Positions 14,469 through 23,540 are shown, counted from the first letter of the stretch. The stretch is 24,919 nt of DNA from Bacteroidetes bacterium 4572_114 (GCA_002254335.1 NIVA01000032.1:1-24919); one strand, 5' to 3'. Program-made: numbers and translations. Notes: generated by a model from the letters alone, not told the origin.

Positions 14469-15956
14469 ATGACACCAATAAAAGGATTCAATAGTTTAGG
14501 GATGAAACGAGTTGTGAGAGACACATGTTTAACATTATACATGTTTGTTTGTTGTTTCTTTTCTGTAGCACAAGAAGTTTATATGCTACCTGATTCTTTA
14601 TTAGTAGATGAGACAATGATTTTTTTAACAGAATACGAGAATGGCAATTTTTTATTATTAAAGCAATCAGGCCAACCTGCGAACAGCTACTATGAAGCTC
14701 TGCAAAATCGTGAAAGTACAATTATTTTAACAAACAGTTCCATGCAGGAGATTAACTCAACAGTTATTTCCAGTGGAAACGAAAGGACAAAAATTCTTGC
14801 TGAGGGCATCCTGCAAGTTGACGGGCAGATACTGTTACACGGTAATGCCCTTGATACGGTGAGCATGGACACAAAACTGTGTTTGATATGGCTTGACCTG
14901 GATTTGAATATCACGCACCTAAAGTATTATGGCGTTGATAATGAAGAGGAAATATTTATGAGCTATTGTGTTAATCATCAATGCAATTATGTTTTTGCCG
15001 GAGAGTACCCAATTTTTTCCCAAAACCAGAAACTGGTATTTATTGAGGTGGACTGTAACGGGAAAATGATAAATTCATGTCATACTGATCAATTGATTTG
15101 GCATCCTGATATCGTTTTTTTGGAAAATGATCAATCTTATGCAGTTGGTGATAAACAATATATTTTTAAATATGGGATTGATTATAATCAAATTTCAATC
15201 ACTCAGCCTGAACTGTACCAATACTTTTTCCCATGGGGCCTACCTGTGAAAATAAACGATAGTTTGTATTTCAGGGCCGGTACTGCAATGGGATCAGTTT
15301 ATCCTCCCTCATGGGAAATTTCGCGGGTAATTTTCAACACTGATGCAGAATATTCTGATGAGTATCAAATTGTAATACCTGACGTAGCTGACATCCCAGC
15401 CGATAAAAGTGCTATAAGTTTTGTTGACCAATCTTCGGATATTTACTTTGGTGGTACAAGTAATGGAGATGAGGTCCCATTTGAATCAAAGGTCACCAAA
15501 TTTGCCCTCCAAAAATTTAACCTGGGAGGAACTTTCCACTGGGTAAACTTATATAAAACAGTAGGCAATGCAAGGATGGTGCAGGTGCTGGCCCTGCAGG
15601 ATGGCGGCTGCCTGATGGCCGGGCAAATTTACGACTGGCGGAACAGCCCTGTTCAGCAACGCGACCTGTTTTTTATTAAAGTTGACGATATGGGCATTGT
15701 AACGGGCATTGAAGAAGATGAAACTTCACCGGCAAAAATCACAGTTTATCCAAACCCTGGCACTAACCAACTTAATCTTTCGGTTGATGACGAGGTTTTA
15801 AAATTCACAATGTATGATTTCAACGGCAGAAAAGTTTGGGGGGATATGCACCCTTCCAAAACAATCGACGTATCAAAATTAAACCCCGGGTTTTATATTT
15901 GGTGGGCCGAACTAAAGGATGGTACAACCTCGTGGGGCAAATGGATAAAACAATGA
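14469..15956 (+). CDS. Secreted protein with T9SS type A sorting domain
   Basis: The 495-residue product has an N-terminal export signal; the better start may be ATG 14502 (MKRVVRDTCLTLYMFVCCFF), since the 11 residues before it are not signal-like. Residues 40-400 are beta-rich with repeated short strands and phrases such as ALQDGGCLMAGQIYD and DIYFGGTSNGD, resembling the propeller-like bodies of many Bacteroidota cargo proteins; no enzyme motif is visible. The C-terminal sorting domain starts near ITVYPNPGTNQLNL and ends in LNPGFYIWWAELKDG and KWIKQ. Surface or extracellular location is expected. It follows the frameshifted lipoprotein gene and is closed by a perfect 13-bp hairpin. Confidence 0.85.
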   Translation: MTPIKGFNSLGMKRVVRDTCLTLYMFVCCFFSVAQEVYMLPDSLLVDETMIFLTEYENGNFLLLKQSGQPANSYYEALQNRESTIILTNSSMQEINSTVISSGNERTKILAEGILQVDGQILLHGNALDTVSMDTKLCLIWLDLDLNITHLKYYGVDNEEEIFMSYCVNHQCNYVFAGEYPIFSQNQKLVFIEVDCNGKMINSCHTDQLIWHPDIVFLENDQSYAVGDKQYIFKYGIDYNQISITQPELYQYFFPWGLPVKINDSLYFRAGTAMGSVYPPSWEISRVIFNTDAEYSDEYQIVIPDVADIPADKSAISFVDQSSDIYFGGTSNGDEVPFESKVTKFALQKFNLGGTFHWVNLYKTVGNARMVQVLALQDGGCLMAGQIYDWRNSPVQQRDLFFIKVDDMGIVTGIEEDETSPAKITVYPNPGTNQLNLSVDDEVLKFTMYDFNGRKVWGDMHPSKTIDVSKLNPGFYIWWAELKDGTTSWGKWIKQ

Positions 15957-15975
15957 AATAATATAATTTAATCAT

Positions 15976-16010
15976 AACCCTGACAGGGTTCCAAGCCCTG
16001 TCAGGGTTTT
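15976..16010 (+). terminator. Perfect 13-bp hairpin with T run
   Basis: AACCCTGACAGGG (15976-15988) pairs perfectly with 15996-16008 around the loop TTCCAAG, followed by TTTTAT. It begins about 20 bp after the cargo gene stop. The loop CCAAG is shared with the hairpin after glnA. Confidence 0.75.
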
Positions 16011-16205
16011 ATCAACAATTCGAAACCCACCAATTTACACACTGAAACTTGTTAAAGTACATCTAAATTTATCCCTTTTACCTTTCGCTTTCTGTCCTAA
16101 AATCCCCGATATTTATCCTGTACGGGATCAACCTCCCCCAATCTCCATCTGGAAATCAATTGAGCTTTTACCAACAAACATTTTACTCATCTCATAAAGA
16201 ATAAT

Positions 16206-16213
16206 TAAGTTTG
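16206..16213 (+). promoter_or_regulatory. Likely -7 element of the glnA promoter
   Basis: TAAGTTTG matches TAnnTTTG exactly and would give a leader of about 22 nt before ATG 16242. The expected TTG about 20 nt upstream is replaced by TTA, so this is a weaker match than the other promoters. Confidence 0.4.
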
Positions 16214-16241
16214 CGCCCATTTTTAATAAATACAGATACAA

Positions 16242-17624
16242 ATGGAAAACCATATCAAACAAATTATCCAGATGAACCCTAACCCGCTGGTTCAGTACCT
16301 AAACAAATTGCCGCAGGATTTCACCAGGGACGACTTGATACTTTATATTGAAGACCACAATATCGAGATGATCAATTTTAGGTATGCAGGTGAGGATGGA
16401 AGATTAAAAACTTTAAATTTTGTTATTAACAGCCGTAAACACCTTGAGGATGTCCTTACCATGGGCGAAAGGGTTGATGGTTCCAGCTTGTTTTCACACA
16501 TCGAGGCCGGGTCAAGCGATTTGTATGTAATGCCAAGGTATAAAACTGCTTTCGTGAATCCATTTTCTGAAATTCCTGCCCTGGATATCCTGTGTTCATA
16601 TTATGATAAGGATGGCAACCCGCTTGAAAGCGCACCACAATACATTCTTCAGAAAGCGCACAAAGCACTAAAGGAGAAAACCGGCCTTGAATTTCATGTG
16701 ATGGGTGAACTTGAGTTTTATATCATCAGCGAGAAGCAACCACTTTACGAAGCCATCGACCAGCACGGATACCATGAGTCATCACCATTTACCAATTGGG
16801 ATCATTTCAGGCGAGAAGCAATGTCTGCCATTGCACAGGCAGGTGGAAACCTTAAATACGGACATAGTGAGGTTGGTAATTTTTCGGTAGGTGACACAGA
16901 ATATGAACAAAACGAACTGGAATTTACCCCTACCTTGTTGGAAGATGCCGCCGACCAATTGCTTATTGCAAAATGGATTTTAAGGACGCTGGGGAATAAA
17001 TACGGTGTAACCCTGACTTTTGCCCCAAAAATTACCATTGGCAAAGCCGGTAGTGGCCTTCATATTCATACCCGCTTAATGAAAAACGGGGCCAACGCCA
17101 TGGTTGAAAATGGAATGCTAAGTGATACGGCCAAAAAAGCTATTTCCGGATACCTCTATCTGGCATCGTCATTAACAGCTTTCGGAAACACAAACCCTAC
17201 CTCATATTTCAGGTTGGTACCGCACCAGGAAGCCCCTACCAATATCTGCTGGGGCGACCGCAACCGTTCGGTACTTGTAAGGGTACCGTTGGGCTGGACG
17301 GGCAACAAAGAGATGTACCTGCTGGCCAACCCAAATGAAAAACCCATTGAAGGGGATTTTCCTGAACGGCAAACAGTAGAATTCAGGTGCCCGGATGGCT
17401 CGGCTGATATTTATCTGTTGCTTGCAGGGCTAACTGTTGCCGCAAGGCACGGCCTCGAAATGAAAGACAGCCTGGCATTTGCAGAAAAAACTTATGTTGA
17501 TGTAAATATCTTTGATGAAGATCATAAAGATAAAGTGAAAAATTTGAAACAATTGCCAACATCCTGCTGGGAATCTGCGGATGCAATTATGGATTTGGTT
17601 AAAACTTATTTTCATTGTGGGTAA
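16242..17624 (+). CDS. glnA: Glutamine synthetase, type I family
   Basis: The 460-residue enzyme joins ammonia to glutamate using ATP, the main route of nitrogen assimilation. Metal and substrate motifs of the GS-I family are present in order: GELEFYI at 155-161, NELEFTP at 224-230, GSGLHIH at 270-276, NPTSYFRLVPHQEAP at 318-332, RNRS at 340-343 and VEFRCPD at 379-385. It is shorter than the enterobacterial 469 residues. I do not see the tyrosine-containing loop used for adenylylation, so regulation by GlnE seems unlikely. It ends FHCG, unusual for the family. It appears monocistronic, with a hairpin terminator about 37 bp after the stop and no nitrogen-regulation gene beside it. Confidence 0.95.
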   Translation: MENHIKQIIQMNPNPLVQYLNKLPQDFTRDDLILYIEDHNIEMINFRYAGEDGRLKTLNFVINSRKHLEDVLTMGERVDGSSLFSHIEAGSSDLYVMPRYKTAFVNPFSEIPALDILCSYYDKDGNPLESAPQYILQKAHKALKEKTGLEFHVMGELEFYIISEKQPLYEAIDQHGYHESSPFTNWDHFRREAMSAIAQAGGNLKYGHSEVGNFSVGDTEYEQNELEFTPTLLEDAADQLLIAKWILRTLGNKYGVTLTFAPKITIGKAGSGLHIHTRLMKNGANAMVENGMLSDTAKKAISGYLYLASSLTAFGNTNPTSYFRLVPHQEAPTNICWGDRNRSVLVRVPLGWTGNKEMYLLANPNEKPIEGDFPERQTVEFRCPDGSADIYLLLAGLTVAARHGLEMKDSLAFAEKTYVDVNIFDEDHKDKVKNLKQLPTSCWESADAIMDLVKTYFHCG

Positions 17625-17660
17625 GTAAATTATTTAGTTTTATCAATAGGCCATGATTCA

Positions 17661-17697
17661 AACCTAACAGGTCTCCAAGACCTGTTAGGTTTTTTTA
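17661..17697 (+). terminator. glnA terminator hairpin
   Basis: AACCTAACAGGTCT (17661-17674) pairs perfectly with 17678-17691 and continues into a T-run. It resembles the hairpin at 15976-16010 in its CCTGA/CCTAA stem words and CCAAG centre, suggesting a common dispersed terminator-like element. Confidence 0.8.
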
Positions 17698-17736
17698 CCA
17701 AACTCATCAATTACTTCATATCGTGATACAATATTG

Positions 17737-17754
17737 AATGTGAAAAATCACATT
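17737..17754. promoter_or_regulatory. Palindrome upstream of the regulator gene, possible operator
   Basis: AATGTGA (17737-17743) and TCACATT (17748-17754) form a perfect inverted repeat with a 4-nt centre, 30 bp before ATG 17784. The half-sites resemble CRP (TGTGA/TCACA), but CRP sites have a 6-nt centre; 4 nt is the FNR-type spacing. It could bind a CRP/FNR-family protein or the gene's own product. Confidence 0.3.
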
Positions 17755-17783
17755 TGAGCTTTGGTTAAAAATTGAAGACTGAT

Positions 17784-19240
17784 ATGAGCGAAACTATTTT
17801 ATATAAAAAGAGAGTACTTCAGTTGTTAAAAGACCTTGAATCTGAACAAATTGAGCGGACGATTTCTACCGTGGACACTAACAAATTTGCCCAGGCTGTT
17901 TGTGCTTTTTCAAATGACTTGCACAATACTTCTTTGAATGGATATTTATTTATTGGTGCACATGATAATGGAAAACTGACAGGGCTAAAAGCTACCGACA
18001 AGCAATTGCAATCTTTAGGTGGCTTACGCTCAGATGGAAACATCCTGCCCCAGCCTATCATGTCGGTTAAATCTTTTTCATTTGATGAAGGGGATGTAAT
18101 TGTTATTGAAGTCCAGCCATCACCTTTTCCCCCTGTTCGGCAAATATTAGCATGTTCGACATCCGCCCTTGTATGGAGGCTTCGCTTGAAGATATGGATT
18201 TGGATTTATTTCGGGACAAGTACATTAAGAATGCCATTGATGTTGAAGTATTGAAAAATGATAAGAGGGAAATTAAGGAGCAGTTGGCCGCTTTACGTTT
18301 TTATAATACCCGGTTTAAGTGCCCAACTAATGCAGGGATTCTTATGTTCGGAAAAAACCCTGAATATTTTATTCCGGGGGGCTATGTTCAGTTTGTTAGG
18401 TTTGAAGGAAAAAGTGTTGCCGGAAATATCCTAAACGAAAAAAAATTCACTGGCAACCTTATGGGTTTATTGCCAAGAATTGATGCATTTATAGATGATG
18501 CCCTTATAACGCAACATCCGGTGCCGGTTTCTACTTTAAAGGAAAAAACTGCAAAAAACTATCCCAACTGGGCCATCCGCGAACTAATGATGAATGCAAT
18601 TATGCACCGCGATTACGAATCGAATGCCGCCATAAAATTTTACCAATACAAAGACCGGCTTGAAATTAGCAATGCCGGTGGGTTGTATGGTAAGGCCCGG
18701 CCCGAAAATTTTCCCAACGAAAACGATTACCGCAACCCAACTTTGGCCGAGGCAATGAAAGTGTTGGGCTATGTAAACCGCTTTAACCGAGGTATTAGCC
18801 GTGTGCAGGAAGAAATGGAAGGAAACGGAAATCCACAAGCTACTTTCCAATACAACAAACCTGGTGCTTTTTCTGTAACTGTTATAGATGCCCTATTTGG
18901 TGTTGGTGTATATAAGAAAATGTTGGATAATAATATTAGTTTAGTTGGGGAGGAAACTGAAAAGATTGGGGGGAAAACTGAAAAGACTAGGGGAAAAACT
19001 GAAAAAACTAGGGGGAAAACCGAAAAGACTAGGGGAAAAACTGAAAAAACTAGGGAAAAAATTATTCAATTGATTAAGGTCAATAATACCATTACCACAC
19101 CTGAACTGGCATCGAAAACCAATATTACAGAAAAGGGGGTAGAATACCATTTGGGTAAACTTAAATCGGACAAGATTCTTATGCGTGTTGGTGCGGCTAA
19201 AGGTGGTCACTGGCAAATTATAAATCAGGAAATAAATTAA
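17784..19240 (+). pseudogene. AlbA_2 / HATPase / winged-helix regulator with internal deletion
   Basis: Two overlapping frames make up one gene of the Schlafen AlbA_2 family (often called RecG-like or putative transcriptional regulator). The first piece, from ATG 17784 to about 18145, has the AlbA_2 part (FAQAVCAFSNDL, GYLFIGAHDNGKLTGL, LGGLRSDGN, VIVIEVQPSPFPPVR). The second, from about 18152 to 19240, starts in another frame at FDIRPCMEASLEDMDLDLF. It has the HATPase-like region (WAIRELMMNAIMHRDYES, NAGGLYGKARPENFP, LGYVNRFNRGI), a repeated GKTEKTR linker and a winged helix (TPELASKTNITEKGVEYHLGKLK). Intact relatives, as I recall them, have some 35-40 more residues between PPVR and FD, including a YKGxxWIRVGPRR segment. 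About 100 bp therefore seem lost, which also shifts the frame. Both halves are otherwise well preserved, so the damage looks recent. Confidence 0.8.
18950..19058 (+). repeat. 21-bp coding tandem repeat in the regulator linker
   Basis: About five 21-bp units encode RGKTEKT-type heptapeptides between the HATPase-like part and the winged helix. Length-variable charged linkers (often EKGG-type) occur at this place in related proteins. The repeat keeps the frame, so unit number could change without disrupting the protein. Confidence 0.8.
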
Positions 19241-19340
19241 ACCTAAATTATTCAGCTATTGCAATATCTAAAAAATCAATATTTTGGTGTTAGAGAGTGA
19301 ACTGAAAAGACCAAAGGGCAAGCCTGCCTGGAATAGTAGT

Positions 19341-19394
19341 AAGTTCGTAGCAAGTTCATAGTAAATAAAGATAAAGTTCGTAGTAAGTTCGTAG
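19341..19394 (+). repeat. Short repeats AAGTTCGTAG
   Basis: AAGTTCGTAG occurs at 19341, 19374 and 19385, with a variant AAGTTCATAG near 19352. In one frame the units read KFV(A/V)SS, which suggests a former protein linker rather than a regulatory array. Confidence 0.55.
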
Positions 19395-19593
19395 TAAATT
19401 TGGTAAGTCAGCTTTTGCCGTCTTAAAATTGATTCATGAAGATTCAAGATATTCGGCTGCTATAATTGCTAAAAAAATCAATTTAAGTCAACGTGGTGTT
19501 CAGAAAATACTGGAAAATTATAAAAGGAAAGGATATTTGAGTATTAATCTCACAAAAAATTCCCAACAATCAAAACTTACTTACCATAAATAT

Positions 19594-19601
19594 TACTTTT
19601 G
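19594..19601 (+). promoter_or_regulatory. Likely -7 element for the first M14 peptidase gene
   Basis: TACTTTTG matches TAnnTTTG exactly, giving a leader of about 88 nt before ATG 19696. No TTG is at the expected -33 place. Confidence 0.35.
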
Positions 19602-19695
19602 CGCAAAAATTTTTATTATTAACCAATCACGTTCCGATGCCTTAAGCGATAATCCGTTAAAGGCCTGGACCATAACTAACTAAATTAATTTAACT

Positions 19696-22600
19696 ATGAA
19701 AAATCTTACATTAACTGTGATTGCAATATTGTTTGTTGCAACAACTTTTGCCCAGGGGTGGAGGGCCAATGAAATGGAAGTAAAGGTGGACGTTTCATCA
19801 AAACAGGATGCCCTTCAACTGACCAAGCTTAAACTCGATGGCGACTATTTTATTGATTATGCCCTATTGTATTTGATCCCTGAAGAGCTTGAACTGATTA
19901 AAGAATCGGGATTGAAATACGAAATCCTCAAAGAAGACCTTAACGAGTATTACAAAGATTTTTGGGAAACCAGGACTGCTTACCACAGCTATCAGGAGAT
20001 CATCGACCTGGCCGACAGCCTTGCCGACAACTTTCCTGATATTTGCACCAAACACATTTTTGGCACATCCATGGGCGGGCGCCAGCTTGCTGCCCTGAAA
20101 ATAAGCGACAACCCTGCCATTGATGAAAATGAAGCCGAAGTGATGTTCGATGGTGGCATACACGGCGATGAAATTGGTGGCCCTGAAAACGTTATCCGCT
20201 TTGCCCGCGATCTTTGCCGGGGCTACGGCGATGACCCTGAAATTACCGAATTAATTGATAACCGCGAAATATGGTTATACCTCATGGTAAACCCTGACGG
20301 ACGTGTTGCAATGTCACGTACCAACAACAATGGTGTTGACCTGAACCGCGATTGGGGCTACATGTGGGATGGATGGGGTGGCAGTACAGGTGCCTTTTCC
20401 CAGGTCGAGTCGAAAGGGTTACGTGGCTGTTCGTATGATAACCAATTTGTGGTTCACACAACTTACCACAGTGGCACCGAATACATTTCATGTCCCTGGA
20501 GTTACCGCGCCAGTGTGCCCCATGATATGGGCCGTATCCTCCAACTGGCCGGCCTTTATTCCAACACTTCAGGATATGCAAATTTGGAATACGGACAAGG
20601 GAGCAGCGGGATGTATTTTATCAATGGGAGCACAAAAGACTCCAACTACGGGGCGATGGGGTCTATTAGCTGGTCGATGGAAATATCTGATAGCAAACAG
20701 CCGCCGGCTTCACAAATCATGATGTATTATAACTACAATGTACCGGCCATGCTTGCCATGATCGAATATAGCGGGTATGGGATAGAAGGCCTTGTAACCG
20801 ATGCCGTCAGTGGTGATCCTGTGGCCGCGTCAATATTCGTAGAAAACTACCTGCCTTGTTTTACCGATCCCGAAGTGGGCGATTTCCACAAATATCTGAT
20901 CGCCGGAACCTATGATATATTGGTAAAAGCCAATGGTTATAATGATAAGCTGGTTACCGGGGTTGTAGTAACTGCAAATAATGTCAACGTTACAAATATT
21001 GAACTCGACCCGCTGGAGCATCAAAGTGTCCACCGGGTTATCAGCAGCCATATTTCGGACAACAATGCCGCAGACCCCGGTATTACATGGAATGTCATCG
21101 GACAGCCTGACAACCTGTATTATTCAATTGGTAAAAGTGGATGGATAGTAGTGGATATGTTAGACATAGTTTTTGATGGCGCAGGCCCCGACATCATGGT
21201 TTTTGAAGGCGATGCAAATGCTGAAGGATATACCCTTTATGCCGGCGAATCGATGGACGGCCCGTTCCATTCAATGGGGACAGGAACAGGGACTTCGGAA
21301 TTTGATTTTGCTAGTTGTGCTATTACAGAGGCAAGATACTTTAAAATCCTGGATGATGGTGATGGTTCGGCCAATGCGCTGGGGGCAGGTTTTGACTTTG
21401 ATGCCATGCAGGCCCTAAGTTCAATTACAGGCCCTTACATTATTATGGAGGGTTATGTGGTTGACGATTCAAATGGCAACAACAACGGCCAACTCGACCC
21501 TGGTGAAACCGTTGATTATATCATCACCCTAAAAAATGTTGGTTCCGAAAGCGCCATCGACTTATCAGGTACTCTTTCGTGTAACGACACCTATGTTTCT
21601 GTTATCACAACAAACCCACAAATGTTTGGCACTTTAGGCATTAACGAATCGGCCACTGCAACTTATTCGGTTACGGCAGACGAAAGCACCCCGGCAGGCC
21701 ATTCTGCGACTTTGGAGCTAACCTATGAAGGGACTAATGTAACACCATCGACAAAGTATATCGAAGTGCCGTTTCCCGATTATTGCGAAGCTTCTACCAC
21801 CACAGAAGACGAATGGATTGCCAATGTTTTATGTGGCGATATAGATAACCCAAGCGGCTGGCAGGGCGGTGTGGCCAACTATACCGATATCTCAACTACC
21901 ATTGAACCTGGTATGTCGGAACCGATTACCATTACCAATGGGAATGCCTGGGCCAGCGATATTGTTACCGCCTGGGTTGATTGGAATTTGGATATGGAAT
22001 GGGGCAACAACGCCAACGAAATTTTTGAACTTACCAATGTTGGTGGCACCGGTGAGACTTTCGAAGGGGACATTGAAGTACCCGCCGGTCAAATGGCCGG
22101 GCTTTACAGGATGAGGGTTCGGATGACATATAGTACCGCCCCAACCCCATGCGGAAATTCATCCTATGGTGAGGTTGAGGATTACACAATAGTTGTTGGC
22201 GGAAATGTGCTTAGCGCAGATTTTACTTCTGATATCACTGAACTTTGTTATGGCAACGATGTCCATTTTTATGATAACTCAACAGGGAATATTACAAGCT
22301 GGGAATGGGAATTCCCGGGAGGCGACCCTGCTACTTCAAACGAAGAAAATCCTGTTGTTATTTATAACACCCCCGGCATGTGGGGCGTAACGCTTACAGT
22401 TGGCGATGGAACAAGCACCAACACATCAGGCATGATGGATTATCTTATTGTCTTTGACGATCCCGCAACTCCCGACACCCCGACAGGCGATGCTGAAATG
22501 TGCCAGGATAGCCCCAACAGTTCATACAATACCAATAATGCATCAGGTGCAACAAGCTGGATTTGGGAAATGGACCCTGAAAGTGCAGGCACCATGACCA

Positions 22601-23271
22601 TAAACGGCCCTATCGTGGAAATTGACTGGAGTGCTGATTTTGCCGGTACTGTACAACTCTCGGTTGCATGCGAAAATATGTGCGGCCAAAGCGATATGTC
22701 CAATCCACTCGAAATTACAATATTGCCATTCCCTGGCGCTGCTGGGGAAATTACCGGAGAAGAAGAAGTATGCCAGGGATTTATGGAGGTTTATAATGTT
22801 GACGAAATTGCAGATGCAGATGAATACGAATGGATGATTGATCCTGAAGATGCAGGAGCTATGCAGGTAAACATGAACGAAAATATAATTGACTGGAGCT
22901 GGACATTTGAGGGAACTGCTGTGATCAAGGTCCGTGGCATAAATGATTGTGGTGAAGGTGACTGGTCACCCGCTTTCGAAGTCATAGTTGATATTTGTTA
23001 CGGCATTGGAAATGAAATGATGATTAATTCACTTTCGGTCTATCCAAACCCTGGCAATGGAATATTCAACATCGACATAAGTGAGCAGGAGCTCACTTCA
23101 TTTAAAGTTACTGTTATCAATTCACTGGGATCGGTTGTTTATGTCCAGGAGTTCGATCAAGGCGAAAATTCGTTAAAAATAGATCTCACCAATTATCCTG
23201 ATGGCATTTATTATCTGAAGATTGAAGATGGTTCATTCATCGGAATGAAAAAAATTATCATACAACAGTAA
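19696..23271 (+). CDS. Secreted multidomain M14 zinc carboxypeptidase, T9SS cargo
   Basis: The 1191-residue product has a signal peptide (1-19, ending TTFAQ). The M14 peptidase domain spans about 94-355. Zinc ligands are H156 and E159 in GGIHGDEIGG and H258 in TYHSGT. R218 in VDLNRDW is the likely substrate-binding arginine and E329 in SWSMEIS the catalytic glutamate. Then follow a carboxypeptidase regulatory-like domain (from about 360, GIEGLVTDAVSGDPV), a beta-rich domain (445-575), a CARDB-like repeat domain (590-690), a GEVED domain ending at GEVEDYTIVV (825 on), a PKD domain (about 850-905), further PKD-like repeats, and a type A sorting domain (from about 1113, SVYPNPGNGIFN). The enzyme should trim peptides outside the cell or at its surface. 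A hairpin terminator follows. Confidence 0.93.
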   Translation: MKNLTLTVIAILFVATTFAQGWRANEMEVKVDVSSKQDALQLTKLKLDGDYFIDYALLYLIPEELELIKESGLKYEILKEDLNEYYKDFWETRTAYHSYQEIIDLADSLADNFPDICTKHIFGTSMGGRQLAALKISDNPAIDENEAEVMFDGGIHGDEIGGPENVIRFARDLCRGYGDDPEITELIDNREIWLYLMVNPDGRVAMSRTNNNGVDLNRDWGYMWDGWGGSTGAFSQVESKGLRGCSYDNQFVVHTTYHSGTEYISCPWSYRASVPHDMGRILQLAGLYSNTSGYANLEYGQGSSGMYFINGSTKDSNYGAMGSISWSMEISDSKQPPASQIMMYYNYNVPAMLAMIEYSGYGIEGLVTDAVSGDPVAASIFVENYLPCFTDPEVGDFHKYLIAGTYDILVKANGYNDKLVTGVVVTANNVNVTNIELDPLEHQSVHRVISSHISDNNAADPGITWNVIGQPDNLYYSIGKSGWIVVDMLDIVFDGAGPDIMVFEGDANAEGYTLYAGESMDGPFHSMGTGTGTSEFDFASCAITEARYFKILDDGDGSANALGAGFDFDAMQALSSITGPYIIMEGYVVDDSNGNNNGQLDPGETVDYIITLKNVGSESAIDLSGTLSCNDTYVSVITTNPQMFGTLGINESATATYSVTADESTPAGHSATLELTYEGTNVTPSTKYIEVPFPDYCEASTTTEDEWIANVLCGDIDNPSGWQGGVANYTDISTTIEPGMSEPITITNGNAWASDIVTAWVDWNLDMEWGNNANEIFELTNVGGTGETFEGDIEVPAGQMAGLYRMRVRMTYSTAPTPCGNSSYGEVEDYTIVVGGNVLSADFTSDITELCYGNDVHFYDNSTGNITSWEWEFPGGDPATSNEENPVVIYNTPGMWGVTLTVGDGTSTNTSGMMDYLIVFDDPATPDTPTGDAEMCQDSPNSSYNTNNASGATSWIWEMDPESAGTMTINGPIVEIDWSADFAGTVQLSVACENMCGQSDMSNPLEITILPFPGAAGEITGEEEVCQGFMEVYNVDEIADADEYEWMIDPEDAGAMQVNMNENIIDWSWTFEGTAVIKVRGINDCGEGDWSPAFEVIVDICYGIGNEMMINSLSVYPNPGNGIFNIDISEQELTSFKVTVINSLGSVVYVQEFDQGENSLKIDLTNYPDGIYYLKIEDGSFIGMKKIIIQQ

Positions 23272-23294
23272 ACCTTTTTAAAAAATTGAGTCTT

Positions 23295-23340
23295 AGGGTA
23301 AAGTTACCGCTTCATGTGGGGAGGCTTTACCCTTTTTTAT
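23295..23340 (+). terminator. Terminator after the first M14 peptidase
   Basis: AGGGTAAAG (23295-23303) pairs perfectly with CTTTACCCT (23325-23333) and is followed by TTTTTATTAT. It separates the two M14 genes, so the second is probably transcribed on its own. Confidence 0.75.
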
Positions 23341-23390
23341 TATAATAACATAACATATTTAGGTGGTTGTTTTATTTGCAAAATAATTAT

Positions 23391-23500
23391 GACCCCATCC
23401 CCAACCCTTCCCCTGCAAGGGAAGGGAGTCCTAACGCACAAGCCGCTGCAGTAGCCTGTGCGTTGGGATCCTCCCCCTCAAGGGGGAGTTAGAGGGGGTC
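23391..23500. repeat. 110-bp cluster of nested palindromes
   Basis: Outer arms GACCCC at 23391 and GGGGTC ending at 23500 enclose three hairpins. CCCTTCCC 23405-23412 pairs with GGGAAGGG 23419-23426. AACGCACA 23433-23440 pairs with TGTGCGTT 23457-23464, with CTGCAG at the centre. CTCCCCC 23471-23477 pairs with GGGGGAG 23482-23488. It is much more GC-rich than its surroundings, and I remember similar C/G-block text between genes in many Bacteroidota genomes. No ORF is present. Confidence 0.65.
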
Positions 23501-23540
23501 TAAAAACACAGCTAACAATTTAAACTAACAATACTATAAA

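Larger units (their letters stand above)
19241..19683 (+). pseudogene. Eroded copies of the winged-helix module
   Basis: Two stretches here resemble each other and the winged-helix region of the upstream gene. One starts at 19249 (TATTCAGCTATTGC, translating as YSAIAISKK before a frameshift and stop). The other starts at 19450 and encodes YSAAIIAKKINLSQRGVQKILENYKRKGYL inside an ORF at 19429-19683. Between them AAGTTCGTAG-type words repeat at 19341-19394, apparently a decayed linker. The 84-codon ORF has no convincing start and its last third reads as non-coding, with a predicted promoter inside it, so I treat the region as remnants of duplicated or neighbouring paralogues. Confidence 0.45.

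Noticed and set aside
18152..19240. Independent gene starting at ATG 18152
   Set aside because: The ATG falls inside what should be the middle of an AlbA_2 family protein, and the N-terminal half is present just upstream in another frame.
19429..19683. 84-codon ORF as an intact small DNA-binding protein
   Set aside because: Only the first half resembles a winged helix, the start is not convincing, and the end reads as non-coding and contains a predicted promoter element.
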